Assembly: GCF_021533195.1 (NCBI RefSeq)
Contig: NZ_JAJNKB010000013.1
Span: forward strand, 1-64,000
Direction of reading: 5' to 3'
Origin: Portibacter marinus
GTDB lineage: Bacteria > Bacteroidota > Bacteroidia > Chitinophagales > Saprospiraceae
Length of the DNA stretch: 64,000 nucleotides
In this document: one piece after another, positions 35,783 through 44,660 of the stretch
Position numbering within the stretch: the stretch's first letter is position 1
Layout of the letters: every line of letters starts with the position of its first letter
Position numbers and translations under genes: made by a program
The notes under the pieces: generated by a model
The model's input: the letters and a program-made list of their open reading frames with translations, nothing else
What the model was told of the DNA's origin: nothing
Databases searched by the model: none

Positions 35783-37384
35783 TTATTTCGTCGTCCACTC
35801 CAGGTGTAGAATCGCTGTGAAAGCCTTGTCTTTAATTTCAATTTGCGAAGGATATGCATTTTCATTTTCTGGCTTAGCTAGCGACTTGAGATATGGACTG
35901 AAGTTGAATTGAATTTCACCCATCTTCTGTAGATCTAATAAATCTTGATCAAAGAATTGAACGACATGAGCGCTTCGAAACTGATCTTCAGCCACCGGTA
36001 TGTTGATATTTAAGGATTTAGGCAGGTCAGATGACTGGACATCCTGCCATTTGTGATCATCAAATTTACCAATCCAGTCCCACTCCCCATTTGTATACCT
36101 TTGATAATACTGTATCATATCAGGATTATAGGTCTTTTTTCCTATCACAAGTTGGTCCCATTCACCATTATCCTCATTCAAAGCTGGAAAAGATGTCACT
36201 TCTGTTTTCTTAATGACCAGGTGATTGGGTAGCTTCGAACAATCAGGCACTTCATATTCCACAGCTCCTGCAATGGCAAGAAGTGGATAAGTAGCATCAC
36301 TTAATTGTCTGATTTTATATTGAATAGGGACTCCTAGAGATGGATCGCTGCCACCATCTTTCATCCATTGAAAACAAGACTGAATGGATTCCATACCCAA
36401 TCCTGAGCCAGCCACCGCTGCAGCCTCTTGTGCATCGCCTCCCAAGATCGCTACCTTAAAAGTTGAATTCGAAAAGAAATTCTTTATGTCCGTACTTATT
36501 TCGCCATCCACCTTTGAAAATCCGGATCTGAACTTTGCCTCTATTTCGGCTGAAGTGTTGTATTCCACACCTTCATAAGTAAAGATTCCTATCAACATTC
36601 GGCCATATGCTACTTCTGTAATCAAACCAAGTGGACCTTGCGACGATGTGATATCACTGAGCTTATAAGGGTCTATTTCTTCGTGAAAAAGATCTGCAGG
36701 TGTTTCCGGATTACCAATGCTGGCCGTGTGATAAATCTGATAAAATTTGACGATGAAAGAGTGTTTTTCAATATTGGATTCAAAATCAAATCGACCTTTG
36801 ACACTATTGCCCAGATACTTATAATCTAGACCAACATGGACCATACTCTGTTCCAAAGAATAAGCTTCCTTTGCTTCTGCTTTGATATTCGCTGAAAAGG
36901 ATCCAGCTGCATTTTCCATTTCTTTAATCGCTTTGTCTACATTTCCTCTTTGTGAGGGGTCCCTGACTTCCCGAATGTCACCCAGGTCAGAGGACACCAT
37001 AATGGGAGCACGCTTAATTCCTCCGATTCCGCTGAGATCATTTTGCTCCATGTAGTCTTTGATTTTGATGATAGATCCGGGATAAAGCGAAGCAGTATTG
37101 GTGGCTGCTGCATCGTCAAAGGCATTTAGTGTCAGATTTTCGATCACCACAGTCTCTTTGACTTTTTTCCCGTTGCAAAGGAACTTGTGTCCGTTATTAG
37201 CGACATCTTCATTGTAACCTCGGTCTGTCTCCTCATAGTGAGATTCGGGACGAGGAACGATGTCGTCAGGATTAAAAATACTTTCGATGGCTTCTTTGTT
37301 GAGTTCCTTAACGGTTTCAATTCCTTGCTTTTGACAAGCGGCCAAGAAGATGAAGATTGAAATTGGAAATACAATATTTTTCAT
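35783..37384 (-). CDS. Cholesterol-dependent-cytolysin-family (thiol-activated cytolysin) lipoprotein
   Basis: Seen: 533 residues; signal with lipobox FLAAC (Cys17). Family blocks in order: LYPGSIIKIKDY, GIKRAPIMVSSDL, DPSQRGNVDKAI, AYSLEQSMVHVGLDY, FIVKFYQIYHTASI with PADLF, VAYGRMLIGIF, VAILGGDAQEAAAV and VPIQYKIRQLSD. Known: these match CDC domains 1-3, which form giant pores. Odd: the Trp-rich undecapeptide (ECTGLAWEWWR) of domain 4 is missing; the C-terminal region is a different beta-rich segment. Known: CDC-like proteins of other Bacteroidota also lack it. Inferred: pore-forming lipoprotein for competition, or for acting on a eukaryotic target. A small barrel gene precedes it in the same direction. 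Confidence 0.85.
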   Translation of the reverse strand: MKNIVFPISIFIFLAACQKQGIETVKELNKEAIESIFNPDDIVPRPESHYEETDRGYNEDVANNGHKFLCNGKKVKETVVIENLTLNAFDDAAATNTASLYPGSIIKIKDYMEQNDLSGIGGIKRAPIMVSSDLGDIREVRDPSQRGNVDKAIKEMENAAGSFSANIKAEAKEAYSLEQSMVHVGLDYKYLGNSVKGRFDFESNIEKHSFIVKFYQIYHTASIGNPETPADLFHEEIDPYKLSDITSSQGPLGLITEVAYGRMLIGIFTYEGVEYNTSAEIEAKFRSGFSKVDGEISTDIKNFFSNSTFKVAILGGDAQEAAAVAGSGLGMESIQSCFQWMKDGGSDPSLGVPIQYKIRQLSDATYPLLAIAGAVEYEVPDCSKLPNHLVIKKTEVTSFPALNEDNGEWDQLVIGKKTYNPDMIQYYQRYTNGEWDWIGKFDDHKWQDVQSSDLPKSLNINIPVAEDQFRSAHVVQFFDQDLLDLQKMGEIQFNFSPYLKSLAKPENENAYPSQIEIKDKAFTAILHLEWTTK

Positions 37385-37412
37385 ATCTATAAATTTTAGG
37401 TCAATGTTATGA

Positions 37413-38090
37413 TTAGAAGGATAATGATCTTTTATGCTTTGATTTAAATCTCGGACATCTGATTTTATGGTTTGGACGCTGATACAGCCGAATACCTACT
37501 CTCACAGAGAATAAATGCAAATTGTTGAATATTTGGAGCGTATGGCCTTCTGGATTCGGAATTTGAAATCCTCCAGGTAGGTAGTCGTAGTGCAATCCCA
37601 GAATCAAATTACGTCTGCCTGCGCGGATTCCCGCAGACAGTTTATATGTCGTACTGGAGGATTGATGTTGTGAAAGTATTTGAGGCGTAGTAGATTCCTG
37701 TAATTCAAATTGAGTAAATTCATTTTTACGCCACATTAAGCCTACCCCAACATATGGGTCTAAACCGAGGGGGATAAGGTAAGTCAAGTGATTAAGGTTG
37801 TACCTAAGCCCAATTTCCTGATAACGATCAACAATACTGTTGTTGCGATAATCAAAGCGCATGGATGAAGGATATACATATTCCAGATATACCGGAATTG
37901 ATCTGTGACCAACACTTAAGGCACCATGGTAGGACAAGCTCTGTTTTTTAAATAAAGCTTGTTGATAATAATGAAAAAAAGAAAATCCGAGGTCAGCTTG
38001 AATATAGAAGGTCTTCTTACTAATCGGATCGGTAGCCTGGAGATTTGTCAGACATCCAAAAAGAAGTAAAAGGAATAAAAATGATTTCAT
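37413..38090 (-). CDS. Small outer-membrane beta-barrel protein
   Basis: Seen: 225 residues; signal peptide about 1-19, then eight or so amphipathic strands typical of porin-like small barrels (FYIQADLGFSFFHYY, YLEYVYPSSMRFDY, YEIGLRYNLNHLTYLIPLGLDPYVGVGLMWR-like block at 80-115). A basic tail follows (NHKIRCPRFKSKHKRSLSF). No family more specific than outer-membrane beta barrel is claimed. It is upstream of the cytolysin-like gene with 28 bases between, suggesting an operon. Confidence 0.75.
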   Translation of the reverse strand: MKSFLFLLLLFGCLTNLQATDPISKKTFYIQADLGFSFFHYYQQALFKKQSLSYHGALSVGHRSIPVYLEYVYPSSMRFDYRNNSIVDRYQEIGLRYNLNHLTYLIPLGLDPYVGVGLMWRKNEFTQFELQESTTPQILSQHQSSSTTYKLSAGIRAGRRNLILGLHYDYLPGGFQIPNPEGHTLQIFNNLHLFSVRVGIRLYQRPNHKIRCPRFKSKHKRSLSF

Positions 38091-38196
38091 CGATCTTGAT
38101 TTTTATGATTTCTGACATCATATAGCAAGACCTTTGAAAAGGTTACCTATGGTTCATGGCTGAGCTGAGTAGGTCTATGAAAAAGCTAAAGGATAC

Positions 38197-40149
38197 TCAA
38201 TCGCTTAGCTGATGCCGTATCCAGTGCGCAGTATCCTGGTACACGGCGATCAGTTTTATCAGTTCATTGTGGAAGTCATCTGAATCATACAGTAAATCTT
38301 TCATTTCATCTATCATTGATTGAATAGAATTCATTTCCAGAAATCGCAGAATGGTAGTGGATTTATGCGTTGCTTTCTTATAGATTTCGATCGAATTATT
38401 TTCGAGAACTTCTTCAAGGTCTTCTATAATGTCATCCAGGTCCCTGGCTGCGAGGGTAAGGTATTCAGAGATCGCCTCCTTGTCGTTATCAAAAAAAGAC
38501 TTCAATGAACTTAAACTAGGTACATCCGTCAGATTTTCAAAGGGCGTCCATTGAGGCACTGATTGAACGACCTGGTTTATCTCTGAAGTAAGCAATGAAA
38601 TTTGCTCATATAATTTTGACATAGCAATGGGCTTGCTGAGAACGTTGTTCATTCCTACCTGCCTTGCTTTCACAATGATATCCTGGGATTCATAAGCAGA
38701 AAAACCGATAATCGGTACTTGTGCTTTTTTCGGATCATCTAATGTCCTAATGGCCTGGGTGGCATCAAAACCACTCATACCTGGCATATTAATGTCCATT
38801 AATATCAGGTCAAAATCCTCCGTTTGAAGGTAATCCAATGCCTCCTCCCCACTATTAGCTCCGTAAAAATTAGCATTACACATTCGACAAAAATGTTTTA
38901 TAATCAGTAAGTTAGATGGCTGATCATCTACATTTAAGATTCTCAAGTGTGAAAGATCCATTCCTGAGAAAGTCTTCGAATGCTCATTTTGACAAACTGT
39001 AATTTCGTGCCCTTTATCTACACTGAGTTCAAACCAAAATGTGGAGCCCTGACCTTTGGTACTTTCTATTTGCAGATTACTTCCAAGCACTTCCAGTAAC
39101 CGATTGGTTATAGATAAGCCCAAACCACTGCCACCATAAAGACTATAAATCTCTGAATTGGCCTGTGTAAATGGATCTTTTACTTTCTGTACTTCACTTT
39201 CACTCATTCCTATACCCGTATCTCTAATCTCTATCCGCAAGTGAATTTGATCACTAGTTTCTCCTTGAACTTTAACAAAGATCGTGATGGTTCCATTCTT
39301 GGTAAATTTGATCGCATTCCCAATAAGGTTGGTAAGGATCTGATTAATCTTGACCTCGTCACTGACCAACTCTGTTTTCAAGTTTGGGTCAATCTCTGAT
39401 GTAAGCATAACTTGATTGATCTTTGCCAATGGTCTATAGATTTTGACCAGTTGTTCTAACAAATCACTCATGTTAAATGATTTAGAAACAGGTGCCATGA
39501 CTTTAGCCTCTAGCTTACTCAAATCCAGTACGGAATTTATCAGTTTCAAGAGATGGTCTCCTGCTGAATGAATGACGTCCAATAACTCTTTCTGTTCTCC
39601 CTGAGGCTCAAAATGATCTAATATTTTACTCGCATTAATGATGGCATGGATTGGTGTTCGGATTTCGTGTGACATCGTTGCCAGAAAATTGGACTTCGAA
39701 TGTGCAGCTTCTTCACTAGCTTTTTTGGCTTTAAGCAATTCTTTTTCATACGTAATCCTCTCAGAGAAAGGCATTATAATCAGCTGAATTTGAGAGACTT
39801 TATCTAATTCACCCTTAACAACTTTGGAATTGATTAAGGTTTCTTTGAGGCCTCCATCTTTTCTCCTTAAAGAATAATTGACTTCATTGACCTCTCCTTG
39901 TAAACGAAGTTTCATCAAATGCTGAGTTTCATAAAAAAGCCTGTGACCAATGGGTAGAAAATCTTGAAATTTTTTTTGGTCCTCAATTTCCGATCGTTCA
40001 TATTGCATCCAACTCAAAAAAGTATCATTGGCATAAACGATATCGCCTCTTGAGCTTAATAACAAGTAACCACAAGGAGCATCTCGTAGGAGTTTCAGCC
40101 AATCATCGGAAGTTTTTGGTGTGCTATGGTCTATATGGGTTTTATTCAT
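38197..40149 (-). CDS. PAS hybrid histidine kinase with receiver and HPt domains
   Basis: Seen: 650 residues without a transmembrane helix. PAS domain about 14-130 (APCGYLLLSSRGDIVYAN), HisKA with H161 in MSHEIRTPIHA, HATPase (NLIGNAIKF, GSGLGLSITNRL), receiver domain with D452 in LILMDINMPGMSG, and a C-terminal HPt-like region with H595 in ATHKSTT. Known: phosphate can pass through all sites in one chain. The gene starts 3 bases after the RsbQ-like gene's stop. Known in Bacillus subtilis: RsbQ supplies a small ligand for the PAS domain of RsbP. Inferred: the RsbQ-like neighbour feeds this PAS domain. No output regulator gene is adjacent. Confidence 0.92.
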   Translation of the reverse strand: MNKTHIDHSTPKTSDDWLKLLRDAPCGYLLLSSRGDIVYANDTFLSWMQYERSEIEDQKKFQDFLPIGHRLFYETQHLMKLRLQGEVNEVNYSLRRKDGGLKETLINSKVVKGELDKVSQIQLIIMPFSERITYEKELLKAKKASEEAAHSKSNFLATMSHEIRTPIHAIINASKILDHFEPQGEQKELLDVIHSAGDHLLKLINSVLDLSKLEAKVMAPVSKSFNMSDLLEQLVKIYRPLAKINQVMLTSEIDPNLKTELVSDEVKINQILTNLIGNAIKFTKNGTITIFVKVQGETSDQIHLRIEIRDTGIGMSESEVQKVKDPFTQANSEIYSLYGGSGLGLSITNRLLEVLGSNLQIESTKGQGSTFWFELSVDKGHEITVCQNEHSKTFSGMDLSHLRILNVDDQPSNLLIIKHFCRMCNANFYGANSGEEALDYLQTEDFDLILMDINMPGMSGFDATQAIRTLDDPKKAQVPIIGFSAYESQDIIVKARQVGMNNVLSKPIAMSKLYEQISLLTSEINQVVQSVPQWTPFENLTDVPSLSSLKSFFDNDKEAISEYLTLAARDLDDIIEDLEEVLENNSIEIYKKATHKSTTILRFLEMNSIQSMIDEMKDLLYDSDDFHNELIKLIAVYQDTAHWIRHQLSD

Positions 40150-40152
40150 AAA

Positions 40153-40950
40153 CTATAGTTCCAGAAAGTCCGTGATAGCTGCTATCGTTTCCTCAGGGGC
40201 ACTCATATGCGGACAATGACCGGTTGCATCCAAAACCGTGTAAGAGTTGGAAGGAATTTTTTCTTTGAGATACTCTCCAACTGTTTCAGGGGCAATGATG
40301 TCTTCCTGACATTGTAAAATAAGACAGTCAGCTTTGATGCGGTGGAGGTCTGCTCTGTTATCAGATAAGAACGTAACTTTTGCAAATTCCTGAGCAATCT
40401 CAGGATCGGTCTTACAGAAACTTTCTTTAAGCTCATTACCCAGTTCAGGTTTATCAGCATTTCCCATAATTACCGGTGCAAGAGAGGATGACCAGCCCAA
40501 ATAATTGATATCCATTGCTTCCAACAACTCCTCAATGTCTTTTTGATCAAATCCTCCGTGGTAATTCTCATCATTGATATAACACGGGGACGGACCAATC
40601 ATAACCAGCTTTTCGATCAAACCAGGCTGATGTATATCCACTAATGCACCGATCATTGCACTAACAGAATGCCCAACGAAAATGATATCATTAAGATTTA
40701 AGAACTCACAAAGGTCGATAATGTCCTGTGCGTGTCCAGTCAGCGTATCATATTTCTGCTTGTTGTAATATCTGGCATCAGATCCCCCGGCTCCAACCAA
40801 ATCAAGTAGAACAACTTTATAATCATTTTCAAATGAAGGAGCTACAAATCTCCACATGTTTTGATCACAACCAAATCCATGAACAAAAATCATGGCTTGA
40901 TCACCATTTCCTGTAATCTTTACGTTATTCTTATGTAGTAGTGTGCTCAT
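40153..40950 (-). CDS. RsbQ-like alpha/beta hydrolase
   Basis: Seen: 265 residues; the triad fits RsbQ in spacing: S95 in GHSVSA, an acid in QEDII near 217, and H245 in TGHCPHMS. The opening block FVHGFGCDQNMWR also matches RsbQ. Known: RsbQ and the plant receptors KAI2/D14 belong to one hydrolase group that turns over or binds small hydrophobic ligands; in Bacillus subtilis it is needed with the PAS-phosphatase RsbP for energy-stress signalling. Inferred: here it works with the PAS hybrid kinase encoded 3 bases downstream. The leading -7 box is at 40995-41002. Confidence 0.9.
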   Translation of the reverse strand: MSTLLHKNNVKITGNGDQAMIFVHGFGCDQNMWRFVAPSFENDYKVVLLDLVGAGGSDARYYNKQKYDTLTGHAQDIIDLCEFLNLNDIIFVGHSVSAMIGALVDIHQPGLIEKLVMIGPSPCYINDENYHGGFDQKDIEELLEAMDINYLGWSSSLAPVIMGNADKPELGNELKESFCKTDPEIAQEFAKVTFLSDNRADLHRIKADCLILQCQEDIIAPETVGEYLKEKIPSNSYTVLDATGHCPHMSAPEETIAAITDFLEL

Positions 40951-40994
40951 ATTACGACTAGTTCATTAAAAGTACCCTTGTGCATTTAAATCCC

Positions 40995-41002
40995 CAAATT
41001 TA
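40995..41002 (-). promoter_or_regulatory. -7 promoter box of the RsbQ-kinase operon
   Basis: Seen: on the minus strand TAAATTTG matches TAnnTTTG exactly, 45-52 bases before the RsbQ-like start codon. No TTG at the usual upstream spacing. Confidence 0.35.
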
Positions 41003-41159
41003 TTTGAAAATCAACATGTTTTATCAGCAATATTAAAATTTAAATGAAATTTTTGTGAATTTATTTCCACAAATTTATCATCTCAAAACTTACATTGACA
41101 TACGAATGCATCTTTATGATACTCGAAAACGTTCAATTTTATATCTAAACTACAATAAA

Positions 41160-42011
41160 ATGAAATCCAATCAACGTAGAGACGCCCTTAAATTGACCAC
41201 TTTAGGAATAATTGGTTTGATTTTACCGGACGCCGCAAAGTTAAGTTATAAGCAGAACGATACTTTTTATCCTTTCAGTAAGCCTATATCCCGTCATTTT
41301 CCAAACATAGACCCCGAAGTGATTTCACAGGTAGTCGGCAAATCTCACGCTGATCTGGACACCGTCATGAAAATGGTAAACAAGAGACCTGAGCTGGCAA
41401 GATCTGTTTGGGAGTGGCGCTTTGGAGACTTTGAATCGGCAATTGGTGCAGCATCGCATGTCGGCAGAAGAGATATCGTTCAATTTCTGATAAGCAAAGA
41501 TGCCAGGCCTACAATTTTCACCTTTGCCATGATGGGTAATTTCCAGGCCTTACAAAGCATCATCCAAAATTACCCGGGAATGCAGAAGACAATGGGACCC
41601 CATGGTATTAGCCTGCTTGACCATGCCTATGCCGGTGAACGTATGAAAGATAATATGGATAAAGTTGACCTCCTAAGCTTAGAAAAAACCATTGCTTATC
41701 TACAGGAACTTGGAGATGCCGGTGGGCTTGACTATCTCGATGTCAGTGAAGATGAATCCGATCAATTCTTAGGTGACTATTACTATGGTAGCGAAGGAGT
41801 TGAAGGCTTTACAGTGCAGTTGAATATGCGGAAAATGTTATCGTTAGCCCCGATTGGAGGGTTTGGAGGGGCAATTTACAAGACAGCAGATCATACCTTT
41901 ATTTATAACGGTGCCCCATCTGTGCAGATCAGGTTTAATTCGGAAAATAACCAAATCAGTTCACTCACGGTGACGACTCCAGAGGAAAGTATAGTGGCTG
42001 TAAGATCCTGA
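41160..42011 (+). CDS. Ankyrin-repeat-like protein with a Tat-type N terminus
   Basis: Seen: 283 residues from ATG 41160. Upstream in-frame codons to 41055 add 35 residues without signal features. The N terminus KSNQRRDALKLTTLGIIGLILP has a twin-arginine motif followed by a hydrophobic stretch. Residues 60-185 read as ankyrin repeats (AIGAASHVGRRDIVQFLISKDA is the clearest, near 95-116). The last third is beta-rich. Inferred: exported protein with a peptide-binding ankyrin part; the partner is unknown. It precedes the broken M28 peptidase gene by 29 bases on the same strand. Confidence 0.75.
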   Translation: MKSNQRRDALKLTTLGIIGLILPDAAKLSYKQNDTFYPFSKPISRHFPNIDPEVISQVVGKSHADLDTVMKMVNKRPELARSVWEWRFGDFESAIGAASHVGRRDIVQFLISKDARPTIFTFAMMGNFQALQSIIQNYPGMQKTMGPHGISLLDHAYAGERMKDNMDKVDLLSLEKTIAYLQELGDAGGLDYLDVSEDESDQFLGDYYYGSEGVEGFTVQLNMRKMLSLAPIGGFGGAIYKTADHTFIYNGAPSVQIRFNSENNQISSLTVTTPEESIVAVRS

Positions 42012-42040
42012 AAATTTGTTAACTTCATTATTCATCTAAA

Positions 42041-43669
42041 ATGATTTTAATGAATCGAATAGCGATCTTATTCTCCTTTGCAGTATTGATATCTTGTCAG
42101 CAAGAAAACATTGACCAAAAAATATCTCAAGACACCATTGCACGGCATATGGCAGCGCTTGCCTCAGACGAATTCCAAGGCCGCATGCCTTGTTCTGAGG
42201 GTGAGGAGAAAACAATCGCATATCTGGTCGAAGAAATGAAAGCCCTGGGACTTCAGCCTGGAAACTGAGATCTTTACACCCAAACAGTGCCGCTGATCGA
42301 AATCGAGACAGAGATATTAGGCGAGATGAGAATTCAAACGAAATCGGGCGAGCTCAACCTACAGCCTCGTAAAGATTTTGTCGTTCACACAGAAAGAGGT
42401 GCTGGCCAATATAGCTTGAATAATTCCGACCTGGTCTTCTGTGGCTTTGGCATTGTCTCCGAAAAAGACAACTGGAATGATTATGCTGGTATGGACATGG
42501 AGGGTAAGACTGCAGTTGTTTTGGTCAACGATCCAGGATTTGGTGGTGAGGACTCTACTTTCTTTAAGGGAAATACCATGACTTTTGGTGGTCGGTGGGA
42601 CAACAAGTATGACTTTATTGATGAGTTAGGGGCTGATGGTCTTTTGATCATTCATCAAACGTCGATGGCTGGTTACCCCTGGTTTGTCATTCAAAGTTCC
42701 TGGACCGGACCAAAGCAGGGTTTGGCTGACATGAATCGAGAAAACGATACGGCTATTAAAGGTTGGATCACCATCGATGCCGCCCAGGAATTATTCAAAA
42801 TGTCAGGTCAGGATTTTACTGCGATGATCAATGCTGCCAGAACTCCGGGTTTTAAGCCTATTCCACTTGAGGCTAAGGTGTCTGTTCAGATAGAGGCTGA
42901 AAGCAATATTTGTGAATCTCAAAATGTGATAGGCATTCTTCCCGGTCAGCAAAATCCCGAAGAATATCTACTATACACGGCGCATTGGGATCATATAGGA
43001 GTAGGTGAGCCTATCGATGGTGACAGTATTTATAATGGAGCATTAGACAATGCAAGTGGCACCTCTACAGTCCTTGCTATTGCCGAGATGTTTGCTACTG
43101 CAGAACAAAAGCCCGATCGATCAGTGGCATTCCTACTTGTGACCGCTGAAGAGCAAGGTCTGCTTGGCTCAGAGTATTATGCTGAAAAACCAACGATACC
43201 GAATGATCAGATTGTAGCCAATCTGAATATGGACGGCGTAAATCCGGCAGGAGAGATGAAAGATTTGAGTATTACCGGAATGGGATATTCTACTATGGAT
43301 GACATTGCAGCAGAGGAGGCTAAAAAGCAAGGCCGATATACCATTCCAGAACAGGAACCGGAGAAAGGCTACTTCTACCGATCAGACCAGTTTAATTTTG
43401 CAAAGAAAGGCATCCCGGTACTCTATGCCGGCGGCACTTATGATCACAAAGAAAAAGGAAAAGCATATGCTAAGGAATTCACAGATACATACATAGCCAA
43501 AAGGTATCATGCGCCCGCGGATAATTTTGACCCGGAGGATTGGAATTTTGGTGGTATGCTGCAGGATGGTCAACTTTACTTCAATGTAGGCTGGCACCTG
43601 GCTAATTCAGATGTATGGCCAGAATGGAAACCGGACAGTGAGTTTGGCAGACCTGTGCTTAAAAAATGA
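42041..43669 (+). pseudogene. M28 family zinc aminopeptidase gene with a single in-frame TGA
   Basis: Seen: the frame runs 75 codons (lipobox VLISC, then ISQDTIARHMAALASDEFQGR), meets TGA at 42266, and continues in the same frame to 43669 with no other stop. The joined reading is GLQPGN-stop-DLYTQTVPLIEI, where the family usually has glycine. Downstream are the zinc-ligand blocks HWDH, GALDNASGT, EEQGLLGS and NMDG, so the rest is intact and of normal length. Known: M28 peptidases are lipid-anchored or secreted exopeptidases. TGA is used elsewhere here as a normal stop (for example at 43667). Inferred: nonsense-broken gene, a base-call error, or readthrough; which one cannot be told. Confidence 0.85.
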
Positions 43670-43690
43670 TTCAATCTTACGCCATTAACC

Positions 43691-44242
43691 ATGATTTCGA
43701 TGAAATTCAAATTTGCAAACCGATTTCCAAGGTTAGAGACCAATAGGTTGATCTTGCGTTAATTAACCTCAGATGATGCCGTTTTTATACATTTTCTAAG
43801 GAATGATCCAAGGGTCAATGCTTATGTTGAAAGACCCAGAACTGAAAATGTAGATCATGCCATTTCATTCATACGGGATCGGGATCAGGACTTTTTTTAC
43901 AAGAAGTCCATTTTCTGGGGAATGGAATTAAAAACCACTGGATTTTTAGTAGGAACCATTACGCTTTGGCATCTAGACTTTAACCAAAACCAGGGAGAAA
44001 TCGGTTATGATTTACATCCAGATTTTCAAAAAAGGGGATTAATGTCAGAAGCCATTGATGAGGTTCTGAAGTTTGGATTTCACATGTTGGATTTAAAAAC
44101 GATTATTGGCGTTTGCTCACCCAAAAACATAGCTACTGTAAACCTTCTGGAGAAGATGGGTTTTCAATCGATAGCAGAAAGTGAATTGTCTGAACTTGAT
44201 CAGGAAGCGGGTTTGATATGCTTCAAGAAGGTAATCGAATAA
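43691..44242 (+). pseudogene. GNAT acetyltransferase (RimJ/RimL type) gene with a single in-frame TAA
   Basis: Seen: the frame starts at ATG 43691, reads RFPRLETNRLILR, meets TAA at 43760, then continues in frame with LTSDDAVFIHFLRND to the natural stop at 44240. The remaining codons include IGYDLHPDFQKRGLMSEA (acetyl-CoA-binding region) and NIATVNLLEKMGF. Known: these are RimJ/RimL-type GNAT signatures; the position of the stop is commonly Gln (CAA) in such proteins. A later internal ATG at 43922 would leave a truncated protein without the first third. Inferred: broken or mis-sequenced copy. Confidence 0.85.
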
Positions 44243-44243
44243 C

Positions 44244-44606
44244 CTATTTTCTTAGAATTTTCTCCATCTTTCTACCTTTCGCAAGTTCATCCACCAGTTT
44301 GTCTAAGTACCTGGTTTTTCTTGTGAGGTCATTGTCAATCTCTTCGATTCTATAACCACAGATAACTCCTTTAATTTGATCTGCATTTTCATTTAGTTGA
44401 GCCTTTTCAAAAAATTGCTTAAAAGTGACCTCCTCATGGATCAGCTCCTCTATCTTTTGATCAGAGTAACCTGTGAGCCAATGAATCACCTCATGCAGCT
44501 CTGCTTTGGTTCTACCTTTCTTCTCGACTTTCGTCACGTAATGCGGATATACTGAAGAGAACTTCATCTTCGCAATTCTCTCATTGTGTTCAGGAGTGAC
44601 TTTCAT
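44244..44606 (-). CDS. DUF2200 family protein
   Basis: Seen: 120 residues; reads [20 protein letters not shown], then [22 protein letters not shown], and a C-terminal Lys/Glu-rich helix. Known: these are the DUF2200 blocks; the family is short and cytoplasmic, of unknown function. The family's usual length is about 115-125, so it is complete. It converges on the broken GNAT gene with one base between stops. Confidence 0.88.
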   Translation of the reverse strand: MKVTPEHNERIAKMKFSSVYPHYVTKVEKKGRTKAELHEVIHWLTGYSDQKIEELIHEEVTFKQFFEKAQLNENADQIKGVICGYRIEEIDNDLTRKTRYLDKLVDELAKGRKMEKILRK

Positions 44607-44660
44607 GTTTGCGGTTTTACTTTAAATATAATGATATCTTGAATTTAATATAATGAGGCA

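Noticed and set aside
35783-37384. Ordinary hypothetical lipoprotein
   Set aside because: The ordered CDC blocks (KRAP, FYQIYHTAS, VAYGRM, GGDAQEAA) are too specific to be chance.
42266-42268. TGA recoded as Gly or selenocysteine
   Set aside because: TGA ends other genes in this window normally, no SECIS-like hairpin follows, and the family residue is Gly, not Cys.
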